A stretch of 64,000 nucleotides of DNA from Alphaproteobacteria bacterium LSUCC0684 (GCA_041228335.1 CP166130.1:1450638-1514637), one strand, 5' to 3'. Counted from the first letter of the stretch, positions 1-9,615 are shown. Numbers and translations are program-made. Notes: generated by a model from the sequence alone, not told the origin.

Positions 1-1320
1 AACGGAATTGCGAAACCGGCAGAGATCAAACACCCTTGTTTTCCAGACATCGATAAGCGGCGCATAGCCGCCGCACATATCACCATAAAGCGTAGCGTAG
101 CCGGTGGCATATTCGGATTTGTTTCCGGTGCTGAGCAGCAGCTGCCCCGTCGTGTTCGAGATGCTCATCAAGGCAAGCCCGCGCAGCCGGGACTGGAGAT
201 TTTCCCGGGCAAGACTGGCATCACCTGCGGCAAACGGAGCTTCAAGCATTGCATCAATGGCGACCATGGCGGGATTGATATCGATATTATCAAGGCGGAT
301 ACCAAGATTTGCCGCAAGCAGCGCGGCATCATCAAGGCTGATCTGGCTTGTATAGGGTGATGGCATCATCACGGCATCCACCCGGTCAGCCCCGAGCGCA
401 TCGACCGCAAGCACCGCCACAAGCGCGCTGTCGATACCGCCGGAAAGACCGAGAATGACACGCTCAAACCCGTTCTTTTCCACGTAATCCCTGATCCCGA
501 GCATGAGGCAGCGCCAGATGGCGAGATTGCCCTCATCAGGTTTGTGGACAGGCCCTTCCAGACGCCAGCCATCGGCGCCTTTACGAGCCTCGATCAAGGT
601 GACGGATTCCGTAAAACACGGCAGGTAAGCGGCGATCCTGCCGCCCGGGTTGATGGCAAAAGATGCCCCGTCAAAGACCTGATCATCCTGACCGCCCACC
701 AGATTGACATAGATGAGCGGCAACCCGCTTTCGCTGACCCTTGCCACTGCCGCCATCATGCGGTCATCGATCTTGCCTTCCTCAAAAGGTGACCCGTTGC
801 AGGAGATCAGCATCTCGGCGCCGGATTCCTCAAGACATTCAACGAGATCCGCATGCCACATATCCTCACAGACGGGCAGACCAAGCCGCACGCCACGGAC
901 CATCACCGGGCCAGGCATTTCGCCTGGAATGAAATTCCGTGGATCATCGAAAACACCTGTCCGCGGCAATCTTGCCTTGTCACGAACACCGATGATCTCA
1001 CCGCCATCAAGCACATAAACCGAATTCCGGATGAAGCCCTTTTCATCACGGCGTGGCGCCCCGACGATGATCCCGGGGCCGCCATCACTTGTGGCGGCGG
1101 CGAGCATCCCCACTGTTTCCTCGACCTTTTCAAGAAAGCCTTCGACCTGAACAAGATCATCCACCTGATAGCCGCTGAGATAGACTTCCGGCGCAACGAT
1201 GATATCCGCACCCTGCGCCATGGCCGTCTTGCGGGCATCGAGCAGTTTGCGGGCATTTCCCGTAATATCGCCAACCGTGGAATTCAGTTGGGCCATGGCA
1301 AAGAGAAGCGTATCGGTCAT
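1..1320 (-). CDS. nadE: Glutamine-dependent NAD+ synthetase, partial (C-terminus off the left edge)
   Basis: Makes NAD+ from deamido-NAD+, ATP and glutamine in the cytoplasm. The reading frame is open from ATG at 1320 to the window edge, giving 440 codons of a protein that is usually 540-680 residues. The N-terminal half is a nitrilase-type glutaminase with the expected Glu45 (APEVYLSGY), Lys115 (RDKARLP) and Cys151 (PVCEDMW). The second half begins the ATP-pyrophosphatase domain, with the P-loop LSGGIDSA and later STGNKSE and KTRVFDLCR. A nicotinate phosphoribosyltransferase-like gene follows on the same strand after one opposite-strand gene, which suits an NAD salvage neighbourhood. The family call is firm; only the C-terminus is missing. 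Confidence 0.93.
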   Translation of the reverse strand, partial: MTDTLLFAMAQLNSTVGDITGNARKLLDARKTAMAQGADIIVAPEVYLSGYQVDDLVQVEGFLEKVEETVGMLAAATSDGGPGIIVGAPRRDEKGFIRNSVYVLDGGEIIGVRDKARLPRTGVFDDPRNFIPGEMPGPVMVRGVRLGLPVCEDMWHADLVECLEESGAEMLISCNGSPFEEGKIDDRMMAAVARVSESGLPLIYVNLVGGQDDQVFDGASFAINPGGRIAAYLPCFTESVTLIEARKGADGWRLEGPVHKPDEGNLAIWRCLMLGIRDYVEKNGFERVILGLSGGIDSALVAVLAVDALGADRVDAVMMPSPYTSQISLDDAALLAANLGIRLDNIDINPAMVAIDAMLEAPFAAGDASLARENLQSRLRGLALMSISNTTGQLLLSTGNKSEYATGYATLYGDMCGGYAPLIDVWKTRVFDLCRFRNSV

Positions 1321-1440
1321 AGCCGTTATGTATCCTCTTTATGGGGAATTATCAAAGGAAACCGTCATCCATGTTGCGGCGGCGATGTTTCCATGCAAGG
1401 CTTTAATCATCAACAGGTATTCAATACAGGAAAATCCATC

Positions 1441-1740
1441 ATGGCAAAAGGATATCTCGTCGGCACCATCACCGTCACCGACCCGGATGCGTATAAACCC
1501 TATATGGAAAACACCTCCCGCCTGGTGGCGAAATATGGCGGCAGATACCTCATTCGCGGCGGCGACATGACCGTGGCGGAGGGCCAGATCGACCATGACC
1601 GTGTTGTCGTCATCGAATTCGGCAGCATGGAGGCGCTTCAAAACTTCTACAATGACCCTGAATACGCGGAAGTGAAGAAGATCAGGCAGGCAAATTCCCG
1701 TGGCGTCATCATGAAGGTTACCGGCGTGGAAAGCGACTGA
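1441..1740 (+). CDS. DUF1330 family protein
   Basis: A 99-residue protein of the DUF1330 family, small ferredoxin-like alpha/beta barrel proteins of unknown biochemical role. Family features seen are the start AKGYLVGTITVTDP, a central RYLIRGG, then VVIEFGSMEAL and a tail with FYNDPEYAEVKKIR. The frame stays open upstream into nadE, but the ATG at 1441 gives the family length and the conserved N-terminus, so longer starts are rejected. It is a lone plus-strand gene between two minus-strand NAD genes and converges on the second with a 19-nt gap. Function is unknown. Confidence 0.85.
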   Translation: MAKGYLVGTITVTDPDAYKPYMENTSRLVAKYGGRYLIRGGDMTVAEGQIDHDRVVVIEFGSMEALQNFYNDPEYAEVKKIRQANSRGVIMKVTGVESD

Positions 1741-1759
1741 GCCAAGATCCAGGGCCAGA

Positions 1760-2896
1760 TTAGGACGGGATCAGGAATTCTCGACCTGTTTTGACCCGGT
1801 AGACCCCATCATAGGAAATAATATCTGCAGTAGCATAGGTCTCGGACCATTTTTCCGGCAGATACGAGCCGGTGCCGATGAGATTGACGGGCGCCTCAGC
1901 GAGCGCAAAAACCCGGCATTTTTCCGGATCAAAACCGCTTGAGCACACGATCTTGACATCAGGAAATCCGGCAGCGTCAAGTTGTTCCCTCAGATGCCAA
2001 GTCGCCGCTGCCGACACGCCGGTGCCGATCAGATGCTTGAGTTCGGCGTCGCTGCGATATCCACGAATTGAAGATGGGGAATTGCGTTCAAGCACCGCAT
2101 AGGATTGCTGCACATCGAGATCTTCAGCATACCGGCCGCCATGGGTGTCGAGACGAAGGGCCAGGGTACCGGCCGCTGCACGTTCGGGAAAAGCACGAGC
2201 CACTTCGAGACTGTCGGTGATCTCGCGGCCGAAATAATCCACCAGAACGGTCAACGGTTCATCCGGGAAGGTTTCATCATAGATACGCGCCGCCTCCACC
2301 GTTGAGCCGGCATAGCCGATCAGCGCATGGGGCATCGTTCCCCTGCCCTTGTCGGTATTGAAGAAATGTGCCGTATGATCGGTGGCACAGCCGACAAAAC
2401 CGCAGGCCCCCTTCTGTTTCTGGGCAACGGCCGACCCGACCGAGGCACCATAAGCCATCATCTCCGCCATTTCGGTTCCGGCGCAATGCCGCGCATCCAT
2501 GGCGAGGAACGACACCTCCGGCAGGGCCGCGCACATTGCATGAGCGTTATAGGCGGCAACCGAAGCGGCCCCGATCCGCTGCAGAAAGATCGTCTCAAGA
2601 TCGACCATGGCGGTGAGCGGGCCGGTAATGTAAAGGATGGGATCACCCGCTCCGACCCAGCTGCCTTCGGGATGCTTCAGATCAAGACGGTATTTCACGC
2701 CTCGCTGGGCCAGCATCCCCTCAAGCCAGTCGAGGGCAAGCCGCGGGGCCGAAAGAACAGGCCGCCGCATAAAGACCGCATAGGTGACGTCGCAATCCCC
2801 CTTGCGCCCGACCACCGCCTTCGTCCGCAGGAAGTAACTGTCAGTCAGGCGAGGTTGATCTTCAGCTTTCGGTCCGGGGAAAGGTATCTCAGCCAT
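1760..2896 (-). CDS. Nicotinate phosphoribosyltransferase family protein
   Basis: 378 residues. Family members join nicotinate to PRPP to give nicotinate mononucleotide, the first step of the Preiss-Handler NAD salvage route. Visible features are LTDSYFLRTK near the N-terminus, the core MDARHCAGTEMAEMMAYGAS, LRLDTHGGRY with the ribose-phosphate binding region, and SSGFDPEKCR with GTGSYLPEKW near the C-terminus. It is of the shorter type, without the C-terminal extension of E. coli PncB. The partial NAD synthetase gene lies downstream on the same strand, which supports an NAD role. Quinolinate phosphoribosyltransferase-like activity is a less likely alternative. Confidence 0.8.
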   Translation of the reverse strand: MAEIPFPGPKAEDQPRLTDSYFLRTKAVVGRKGDCDVTYAVFMRRPVLSAPRLALDWLEGMLAQRGVKYRLDLKHPEGSWVGAGDPILYITGPLTAMVDLETIFLQRIGAASVAAYNAHAMCAALPEVSFLAMDARHCAGTEMAEMMAYGASVGSAVAQKQKGACGFVGCATDHTAHFFNTDKGRGTMPHALIGYAGSTVEAARIYDETFPDEPLTVLVDYFGREITDSLEVARAFPERAAAGTLALRLDTHGGRYAEDLDVQQSYAVLERNSPSSIRGYRSDAELKHLIGTGVSAAATWHLREQLDAAGFPDVKIVCSSGFDPEKCRVFALAEAPVNLIGTGSYLPEKWSETYATADIISYDGVYRVKTGREFLIPS

Positions 2897-2929
2897 GGCA
2901 ACAACCTTTGTGCTTTCGCCTGCCGTACT

Positions 2930-4300
2930 CTAGCCCCTTGAGCCGTTGTCACGGCGCATCTTGAGCAGATCAGCAATGAGAAACGCAAGCTCGAGCGACT
3001 GATTGGCATTCAGCCTCGGATCACAGAATGTATGATAGCGATCGGAAAGATCTTCTTCGGTCACTTCGGCCACATTGCCGCCGACGCATTCGGTCACATC
3101 GGCGCCGGTCATTTCAAAATGAACCCCGCCCGGATAGGTGCCGATCGCATCATGCGTTTCAAAAAAGCCGCGCACCTCTTCCATCACGTCATCAACACGC
3201 CGTGTCTTGTATCCGGTTGAAGATTTGACCGTATTGCCATGCATCGGATCACAGCACCAGACCACATGACGGCCTTCTGCCTTGACCTTCTTTAGCAGCG
3301 GTGCAAGCCCTTCACGAACCTTGCCAGCCCCCATGCGGGTAATAAGGGTGAGCTTGCCGGGGATATTCTTCGGATTGAGCACATCGATCAGTTTCAGCAA
3401 CTCATCGGGGTCCAGCGACGGGCCGCATTTCATCCCGATCGGGTTGGCGATACCGCGCATGTATTCGACATGCGCGCCATCGAGCTGGCGAGTCCGGTCC
3501 CCGATCCACAGCATATGGGCCGAAGTGGCAAGTTTCGCGCCTTCAGGGGTGATGGTGTCCTGTCTCGTGAACGCCTCTTCGTAATTGAGCAGCAGCGCTT
3601 CATGGCTTGTATAGAGATGCGTTTCCCTCAGCGATCTGCTGGTCACGCTTGAGACACCGCAGGCGCGCATGAAGGAAAGGCATTCGTCAATCCGTGCGGC
3701 CAGTTCTTCATAGCGGGAGGTCTGACCCGGTCCGGTGATATAATCAAGATTCCAGGAATGCACCTTTTCAAGATCAGCAAGACCGCCTGAGGCAAATGCC
3801 CGGATCAGGTTGAGCGTCGCCGCGGATTGATGATAAACCTTTTTCAGCCGTTCGGGATCAGGCACACGGTCTTCGGCGGTAAACCCGATTGCGTTGACCA
3901 TATCGCCGCGATAGCTAGGCAACTCGACCCCGTCAATGGTTTCGGTCGGCGCTGATCTCGGCTTGGCAAACTGCCCTGCCATACGCGCGATCTTAACCAC
4001 CGGCATGGAGGCACCGAAGGTCAGGACCACGGCCATCTGCATCAGCACCTTGAAGGTATCGCGGATATGATTGGCTGAAAATTCCTCAAAACTTTCCGCG
4101 CAGTCTCCCCCTTGCAGCAGAAACGCCTGACCAAGGGCAACCTGCCCCAGTTTTTCCCTCAATTCCTGGATTTCGCCGGCAAAGACAAGCGGCGGCATCT
4201 GGCCAAGATCGCTTTCAACCTTCGCAAGTGCAGCGGCGTCAGGATATTCCGGCACCTGAACGATTGGCCGTTCCCGCCAGGATGATGATGACCAGTCCAT
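2930..4300 (-). CDS. Class II 3-deoxy-7-phosphoheptulonate synthase
   Basis: 456 residues. Condenses phosphoenolpyruvate with erythrose-4-phosphate, the first step of the shikimate pathway to aromatic amino acids. It is the plant/mycobacterial-type class II enzyme: metal-binding Cys67 in [11 protein letters not shown], the [11 protein letters not shown] motif, [16 protein letters not shown] with a metal His, [15 protein letters not shown] and [14 protein letters not shown]. Length is normal for the class. It lies 63 nt after the glutathione reductase gene and 33 nt before the nicotinate phosphoribosyltransferase gene on the same strand, so the three may share a transcript. Confidence 0.95.
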   Translation of the reverse strand: MDWSSSSWRERPIVQVPEYPDAAALAKVESDLGQMPPLVFAGEIQELREKLGQVALGQAFLLQGGDCAESFEEFSANHIRDTFKVLMQMAVVLTFGASMPVVKIARMAGQFAKPRSAPTETIDGVELPSYRGDMVNAIGFTAEDRVPDPERLKKVYHQSAATLNLIRAFASGGLADLEKVHSWNLDYITGPGQTSRYEELAARIDECLSFMRACGVSSVTSRSLRETHLYTSHEALLLNYEEAFTRQDTITPEGAKLATSAHMLWIGDRTRQLDGAHVEYMRGIANPIGMKCGPSLDPDELLKLIDVLNPKNIPGKLTLITRMGAGKVREGLAPLLKKVKAEGRHVVWCCDPMHGNTVKSSTGYKTRRVDDVMEEVRGFFETHDAIGTYPGGVHFEMTGADVTECVGGNVAEVTEEDLSDRYHTFCDPRLNANQSLELAFLIADLLKMRRDNGSRG

Positions 4301-4363
4301 AAATATTCGCCTTCCCAGTGATGTTGTCTTTATGTATCAGGTACACGCCGCCATTGGCAATGA

Positions 4364-5719
4364 TTATTCCCGCGGCGTACGCATGGTAACGAATTCCTCT
4401 GCCGCCGTTGGATGTATCCCGATTGTCGCGTCAAAATCAGCCTTGGTGGCACCAGCCTTGATGGCAATGGCCATTCCCTGAATGATTTCCGGTGCATCCG
4501 GGCCCAGCATATGCACGCCAAGGACTTTCATATCCTCTTTTGCGACAATCATTTTCATGTAGGTTTTTTCGTCGCGGCCGGAGATGGTGTTTTTCATCGC
4601 CCGGAAAGATGCCTCATACACCGTGATTGGAATTGAAGCCGCAATGGCATCCTCCTCGGTCATCCCGACGGTCCCCACAGGAGGCATCGAAAACACGGCC
4701 GACGCCACGTTGCGATGGTCAACCACCCGCGGCGCATTGCCGTAAAGAGTGTCCGCAAAGGCATGTCCTTCGGCAATCGCAACCGGTGTGAGGTTGATCC
4801 GGTTCGTGACATCACCGATGGCAAAGATAGACGGCACGGTGGTGCGGCTTTCGGCATCGACCCGGATTGACCCATGCTTTGTCATCGCAACACCAATGTC
4901 TTCAAGCCCGAGGCCGCGTGTATTGGGTTTCCGTCCCGTCGCCGCCATGACCGTATCCGCCTGAAGACGGCTACCATCGCTCAAGGTTACGGTCTTATTG
5001 TCGTTATCGCCTTCAACCGAGGTGATCGTCTTGCCGGGATGAAGAATGATCCCGCGCTCAGCGGCAGCAGTGGCAAAAGCATGGCGGATATCCGGATCAA
5101 ACCCCCGCAGCGGTTCCTCGGCGCGGTACACAAGATGCGTCCTTGCACCAAACCCGTTGAAGATACCGGCAAATTCAGCCGCAATAAACCCGCTGCCATA
5201 GATGACAACCTCATCGGGCCGGTGGCTGAGATCAAGCGCCTCGTTTGAGGTAATCGCGTGCTCGGCAAGCCCGGGCACATCCGGCAGAAAGGGCCAGCCA
5301 CCAACAGCGATCAAAATGATTTCGGCCGTAATCTCGCGTCCCTCCACCGCAACGCTGTGCGGGCCGGTGACAACACCGCGTCCGGCAATCGTGGTGACAC
5401 CCGCATTGTCCAGAAGCGACTGGTAGATACCGGCCAGCCTGTCAAGCTCCTTGTTCTTGGTTTTGATCAACTGGCCCCAGTCATGGGCCGTATCGACCTC
5501 CTGCCAGCCAAAACCGATCGCGTCCTCGAGCTCGGCGGAGAACTGGGCGCCATAGACAAGAAGCTTCTTGGGCACGCACCCCCTCAGAACACATGTCCCG
5601 CCCGGCCTGTCCTCTTCAATGACCGCCACTTTCGCGCCATGCTGGGCGGCTATGCGACTTGCCCGAACCCCGCCGGAACCGGCGCCGATGGTAATCAGAT
5701 CAAAATCAAAGGCAGCCAT
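4364..5719 (-). CDS. gor: Glutathione-disulfide reductase
   Basis: 451 residues. An FAD- and NADPH-dependent cytoplasmic enzyme that regenerates reduced glutathione. The FAD-binding GAGSGG is at residues 12-17, the redox-active pair Cys43/Cys48 sits in GGTCVLRGCVPKK, the second nucleotide-binding fold is YGSGFIAAEFA, and the active-site His is in the C-terminal GIHPTAAEE. The start at 5719 is chosen because GGGAGG lies 7 nt upstream and the family N-terminus begins there; the frame could extend to 5863 but those residues have no family match. A glutathione S-transferase gene lies about 0.7 kb away. Confidence 0.95.
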   Translation of the reverse strand: MAAFDFDLITIGAGSGGVRASRIAAQHGAKVAVIEEDRPGGTCVLRGCVPKKLLVYGAQFSAELEDAIGFGWQEVDTAHDWGQLIKTKNKELDRLAGIYQSLLDNAGVTTIAGRGVVTGPHSVAVEGREITAEIILIAVGGWPFLPDVPGLAEHAITSNEALDLSHRPDEVVIYGSGFIAAEFAGIFNGFGARTHLVYRAEEPLRGFDPDIRHAFATAAAERGIILHPGKTITSVEGDNDNKTVTLSDGSRLQADTVMAATGRKPNTRGLGLEDIGVAMTKHGSIRVDAESRTTVPSIFAIGDVTNRINLTPVAIAEGHAFADTLYGNAPRVVDHRNVASAVFSMPPVGTVGMTEEDAIAASIPITVYEASFRAMKNTISGRDEKTYMKMIVAKEDMKVLGVHMLGPDAPEIIQGMAIAIKAGATKADFDATIGIHPTAAEEFVTMRTPRE

Positions 5720-5798
5720 CAAAGCCTCCCTGCTTGCTTTTCGTATCAGAGGTTTATGTAAGCATGACGGCGGAGAAAATCCAGCCGGAAGAGACGGA

Positions 5799-6266
5799 TT
5801 AATGCCGGTGGGGAAGAATAGCAGCTTCGCTGAACACCGCCGTTTCAGCAGGCCAGCCATCATCGGGGAAATCTAAATCCGCATTGAGGTAGCACTCCAT
5901 CAGCATCCGGTGGCAGATAATGCTGGTGACAAGTTTACCCAGGCTGAATGAGCTGTTCATGCTGATGCGCTGGTAGGTGGTCAGGGTCACCGGGCCGACA
6001 CTGATCCCGTAGCAGCCCAGAGAATGGCCAGATAACCCCTCACGGAAGAAGGTCTCCATCATCGGGACGAGAACAGGCTCACCTTCGGCGCGAGTCCCGG
6101 TTGCATAAAGCAGAAAGTTTTTTTTCGGGATCAAGGTTTCAATATGAACCGGAAAATGCTGATCATCGCCGATGATCCAGCGTGACTCGCCAAGTTGCGA
6201 GATCATGCCGATATCATGACTGTCATTTTCTGCCAGCGCCAACAACAATCGCCCAAGGGAAGCCAT
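5799..6266 (-). CDS. Hypothetical protein, possibly CesT/type III chaperone-like fold
   Basis: 155 residues, not confidently recognised. The ATG at 6266 is preferred over a GTG at 6284 because GGAGG sits 8 nt before it. There is no signal peptide or membrane segment. The pattern is a short helix (LGRLLLALAE), a run of beta strands around RWIIGDDQHFPVHIETL and NFLLYATGT, a helix MMETFFREGL, then strand pairs and a long helix. This resembles the small single-domain CesT (class I secretion chaperone) layout, but no type III genes are visible, so the comparison is tentative. It lies 79 nt upstream of gor on the same strand. Confidence 0.55.
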   Translation of the reverse strand: MASLGRLLLALAENDSHDIGMISQLGESRWIIGDDQHFPVHIETLIPKKNFLLYATGTRAEGEPVLVPMMETFFREGLSGHSLGCYGISVGPVTLTTYQRISMNSSFSLGKLVTSIICHRMLMECYLNADLDFPDDGWPAETAVFSEAAILPHRH

Positions 6267-6404
6267 ACACCAATCCTCCACCACCGTGGATATCAGCGAC
6301 AGGCAAAAAAAACACTTATCCTAAACAGTAAAGCCATACCCTTTCGGCAGGGCTGTTTTCACAAAAGATCGCCATCGGTCATGCGATATGTTCTCAACAG
6401 AAGA

Positions 6405-6429
6405 CGGGCGATGCGTTGCGCATCGCCCG
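6405..6429 (-). terminator. Strong hairpin downstream of the GST gene
   Basis: A perfect 11-bp stem, CGGGCGATGCG with CGCATCGCCCG, around a 3-nt loop. It starts 36 nt beyond the stop of the GST gene in its direction of transcription. The following minus-strand bases (TCTTCTGTTG) are only moderately T-rich, so it could be an intrinsic terminator or an mRNA-stabilising 3' hairpin. Confidence 0.55.
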
Positions 6430-6465
6430 GATGGTTGAGGCTGATGAATGTTCCAGCCCTCGGTT

Positions 6466-7101
6466 CTATCGCTTACGCCAGGGCGCCATGTCGATTTCCG
6501 GCGGCAGCGTGTCGTGGTAGCCAGGCGTCGCCGCGGCAAAGGCGGTGATCCATTTTTCCATCTCCGGGCAATGGTCACGCCAGTTGAGCTGTTTGCGGAA
6601 ATCAAGATAGTCAAGCACGCAGGCAAGCCCCATTTCCGCGATATCCGGCATGGCGCCATTCGCATAGGCAGGGGTATCCTTGGCAACAGCATCAAGAGAC
6701 CGGCGGATTTTATCTCGCTGATATTCAACAAAGCTTTCAAGACGCATCTCTTCGGGGCGAAAACGGCTTTCGTAAACAACAAGGATCGCCGCATCAAGAA
6801 TACCGTTAATCCTGGCGTTACGGGTGAGCACATCAAACCGCCGTGCCGGATCAGCCGGGATGATCTTGCCGCCACCCGCGTGATGATCAAGATATTCGAG
6901 AATAACGCGGCTGTCATAGAGCGCCTGATCCCCCGCGATCAGAACAGGTATCTTGCCAAGAGGATTGAGCTTGCGGACCGGATCATCCGGATCGGTTGTT
7001 TCCGTAGGGACAACGGTGATCTGGTCCATGACCCCGAGGACATGGGCAGCAATTTTCACCACGCGTCCAAAGGGAGAGGCTGGAGCGGAGCATAGTCTCA
7101 T
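6466..7101 (-). CDS. Glutathione S-transferase family protein
   Basis: 211 residues. The N-terminal thioredoxin-like domain has SPFGRVVKIAAHVLGV, where Ser is the likely thiolate-stabilising residue. It is followed by the glutathione-site NPLGKIPVL with its cis-Pro, and then ALYDSRVILEYLD. The C-terminal half is the all-helical domain. Family members conjugate or reduce small electrophiles or peroxides with glutathione in the cytoplasm; the substrate cannot be predicted. It reads in the same direction as gor. A strong hairpin follows the stop codon. Confidence 0.9.
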   Translation of the reverse strand: MRLCSAPASPFGRVVKIAAHVLGVMDQITVVPTETTDPDDPVRKLNPLGKIPVLIAGDQALYDSRVILEYLDHHAGGGKIIPADPARRFDVLTRNARINGILDAAILVVYESRFRPEEMRLESFVEYQRDKIRRSLDAVAKDTPAYANGAMPDIAEMGLACVLDYLDFRKQLNWRDHCPEMEKWITAFAAATPGYHDTLPPEIDMAPWRKR

Positions 7102-7230
7102 AAAGGTTGCCTTTCAAAAAAAGAGTGAAGCATTTTTCAGATTGATTCATGGAACCCAGGATCACCTTGTCAGGCAAGCCGACCTTTGTCTATTGCCTTT
7201 TGCCAGAAACGTATCGGCACGAAAAACCGT

Positions 7231-8265
7231 TCAACGCAAAAGATCATGGGCATCCCCCCAGCAATCCGTCAACTGGAACCCCTCCGGGTAGGGATCGTCC
7301 GGATCAAGCCCGATCTGGTGCATACCATAAATCCAACCACGGCCACGAATTTCAGGGATAATCATCGGATGGCCGTCTCTTTCCCTGATATCGGCGATAC
7401 GCACATCAAAACGGCTGTCGATGATCGATCGCGCGATAAATTCATCCCCCGGGCCAGCTTCGCCGCGGGCCGCCATGACCGCAAGCCGGGCGGCATTGCC
7501 GGTGCCGCAAGGGGAACGATCCACCCGGCCCGGCGGCATGATCGTCGCCCCGCGCAGATCGCCATTCACCTCCCTTGCGGTGAACATGACATAGGAGATG
7601 CCCTCAAGTCCGGGATAGTCCGGGTGAGCAATCTTGAGCCGGGAATTTACCGCCCGGTGGATGGCACTTCCTGCCGAAACAAGTCGGCGCGCGTTCTCCG
7701 GCCTGATTTCAAGGCCGATTGAGGCTGCGTCCACCAGCGCATAGAAAATACCGCCAAACGCAATATCAACCCGGACCGGCCCGATGCCCTCCACCTCAAG
7801 CTCGGCGTCGAGTTGATCAGCATAGCACCCGGCGAGACGCAGCTTGACCGCCTTGCAGGCACCATCGGCACATTCCGCCTCCACGTCCACAAGACCTGAT
7901 GCGGTATCAAGGGTGAAGCGGCTGATGGGTTCAGTCATCGGAATATGACCACATTCCAGCAACACGGTGCTGAGGCAGATGGTGTTGGAGCCCGACATGG
8001 CATGAGTCTTGTCGGCCTGCATGATGACAAAGCCGATATCGGCCTCCGGATACTTGGCCGGCAGAAGCAGGCAGGTGCTCATCTGCGCATAGCCGCGCGG
8101 CTCAAAGACAAGAAACCGACGTAGCTTCTCGCCGTCCCCGTTAAGCCAGTTCAGGGTCTCGAGAATGCTTTTCCCGGGAAGAGACGGGACGCCGCCGGTG
8201 ACAATCCGGCCAATTTCCCCCTCGGCATGGGCTTCGACCATGGTGACCATTTTTTTCCAGCGCAT
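7231..8265 (-). CDS. Proline racemase family protein, likely hydroxyproline 2-epimerase (Ser/Cys type)
   Basis: 344 residues of the proline racemase superfamily, whose members epimerise or dehydrate hydroxyproline with two facing acid/base residues. The first site, usually Cys in MCGH, is Ser91 in AMSGSNTIC; the second is Cys253 in DRSPCGTGNAARL. Ser/Cys members are a known variant and are usually linked to hydroxyproline epimerisation rather than proline racemisation. The start at 8265 was chosen because it begins 4 nt after the stop of the enoyl-CoA hydratase gene, and residues encoded further upstream show no family match. No other hydroxyproline catabolic gene is visible here. Confidence 0.82.
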   Translation of the reverse strand: MRWKKMVTMVEAHAEGEIGRIVTGGVPSLPGKSILETLNWLNGDGEKLRRFLVFEPRGYAQMSTCLLLPAKYPEADIGFVIMQADKTHAMSGSNTICLSTVLLECGHIPMTEPISRFTLDTASGLVDVEAECADGACKAVKLRLAGCYADQLDAELEVEGIGPVRVDIAFGGIFYALVDAASIGLEIRPENARRLVSAGSAIHRAVNSRLKIAHPDYPGLEGISYVMFTAREVNGDLRGATIMPPGRVDRSPCGTGNAARLAVMAARGEAGPGDEFIARSIIDSRFDVRIADIRERDGHPMIIPEIRGRGWIYGMHQIGLDPDDPYPEGFQLTDCWGDAHDLLR

Positions 8266-8269
8266 CGGA

Positions 8270-9064
8270 TCACTCTTTCCCAGATGAGGGCGCACCGGTG
8301 AAAGAGGCCGGGCGCTTTTCCCTGAAAGCCGCAACGCCCTCAAGGTGATCAGGGGATTGCCCGGCTTGATGCTGAAGTTCCGCTTCACGCTTGAGCTGGT
8401 CTTCCATGGTGTTTGTCGCCGCCTCCTGGATGGCTGTCTTGGCAAGAGCATAGGCATGTGTCGGGCCCGATGCCAGCCTGCCCGTGAAATCGCGGGCAGC
8501 ATCGGCGAATCCCTCGCTTTCATAGATCTCCCAGGCAAGCCCCCAGTCCAGCGCCTGCCGGGCGGAGATCGGCGCTGCCGTAAAGGCCAGTGCCTTTGCC
8601 CGCATCTCCCCAAGTCTTTCACGCAAGAGCCATGTCCCGCCCGCATCCGGGATCAGTCCGATCCGGCTGAAGACTTCCATGAACTGCGCGTCCTCCGAGG
8701 CCAGCACGATATCGCAGGACAGCGCGATATTCGCGCCTGCCCCCGCGGCAACACCATTGACCGCGGCAACCACAGGTTTTTGAAGTGCCCGGATCAATTC
8801 GACAAGTGGATTGAAATGATTTTCCAGAGTGGCCTTGAGATCAAGTTCACGGATATCGTCGACTTCGTTCAAATCCTGACCTGCGCTGAAGGCACGTCCC
8901 TCACCGGTGATCATCACCGCGCGGCAGGACGTATCATCTCCAGCCGCGACCAGTGCAGCATGCAGTTCCGCCATCATCGGCTTGGTAAAGGCATTGAGCC
9001 GTTCCGGTCTGTTCAGACGGATTTCAATCCATGATCCGTGGCTTTTGGTGATCAGTGTTTTCAT
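8270..9064 (-). CDS. Enoyl-CoA hydratase/isomerase family protein, PaaG-like
   Basis: 264 residues with a crotonase fold. The oxyanion-hole segments are GRAFSAGQDLNE and NGVAAGAGANIAL, and the acidic residue expected of PaaG-type isomerases is in SRIGLIPDAGGTWLL. PaaG acts on the ring-epoxide CoA ester in phenylacetate breakdown, but no other paa gene is seen, so the true acyl-CoA substrate is unknown. The stop lies 4 nt before the start of the proline racemase-like gene, so the two are probably co-transcribed. A thioesterase gene is divergent, 134 nt away. Confidence 0.85.
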   Translation of the reverse strand: MKTLITKSHGSWIEIRLNRPERLNAFTKPMMAELHAALVAAGDDTSCRAVMITGEGRAFSAGQDLNEVDDIRELDLKATLENHFNPLVELIRALQKPVVAAVNGVAAGAGANIALSCDIVLASEDAQFMEVFSRIGLIPDAGGTWLLRERLGEMRAKALAFTAAPISARQALDWGLAWEIYESEGFADAARDFTGRLASGPTHAYALAKTAIQEAATNTMEDQLKREAELQHQAGQSPDHLEGVAAFREKRPASFTGAPSSGKE

Positions 9065-9198
9065 GACCTCTCCCCAGATAGAACAAGGATGATCGGCGAA
9101 ATTTCCTCATCCTGCAATCTTATTGATGACGCGGCCTGCGATCATGACCTAAACTTGGGGCAATTCACCCGGCCAATCCGCCACAGGAGCTTGATCAA

Positions 9199-9615
9199 AT
9201 GGATGCCTTCATCACCCGGACCCGGATCATGTTTCAGCATTGCGATGTGGCAGGAATAGTTTATCACCCTCGATTCTTTGACATGATTAGCGGTGCCGTT
9301 GAGGATTTTTTTGAAACCCGGCTGGGCTGGCACTGGGCCCGGATGCATGGCCCTGATGGCAGCGGCGTGCCTACGGTCACGATTACGGTGGATTTCACTT
9401 CGCCGGTACGGCTGGGGGACTGGCTTGACCTTGAAGTCAGGGTGCTTGAAGTGGGGCGGAGCAGCCTCAGCCTAGAGGTGCTCGGGACCGTCGAGGGCAG
9501 GCAGGCCTTCGATGCCCGCCCAAAACTGGTTCATGTCGAACTTGCCACCATGACCTCCCGCCCTTGGCCGGACGAGATCAGGGCAAGGCTTGTCGAGAAT
9601 CTTGGGCCTGCCTGA
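9199..9615 (+). CDS. Acyl-CoA thioesterase, 4-hydroxybenzoyl-CoA thioesterase family
   Basis: 138 residues with a single hotdog fold. The family signature FQHCDVAGIVYHPRFFDM contains the catalytic Asp16, and TVDFTSPVRLGDWLDLEV forms the central strands. Such enzymes hydrolyse aromatic or short acyl-CoA esters. It is divergent from the PaaG-like gene, which suggests, but does not prove, a link to the same acyl-CoA chemistry. Length is normal for the family. Confidence 0.88.
   Translation: MDAFITRTRIMFQHCDVAGIVYHPRFFDMISGAVEDFFETRLGWHWARMHGPDGSGVPTVTITVDFTSPVRLGDWLDLEVRVLEVGRSSLSLEVLGTVEGRQAFDARPKLVHVELATMTSRPWPDEIRARLVENLGPA

Noticed and set aside
853-1440. N-terminal extension of the DUF1330 gene
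   Set aside because: The extra codons overlap nadE on the other strand and do not match the family, whose N-terminus starts at 1441.
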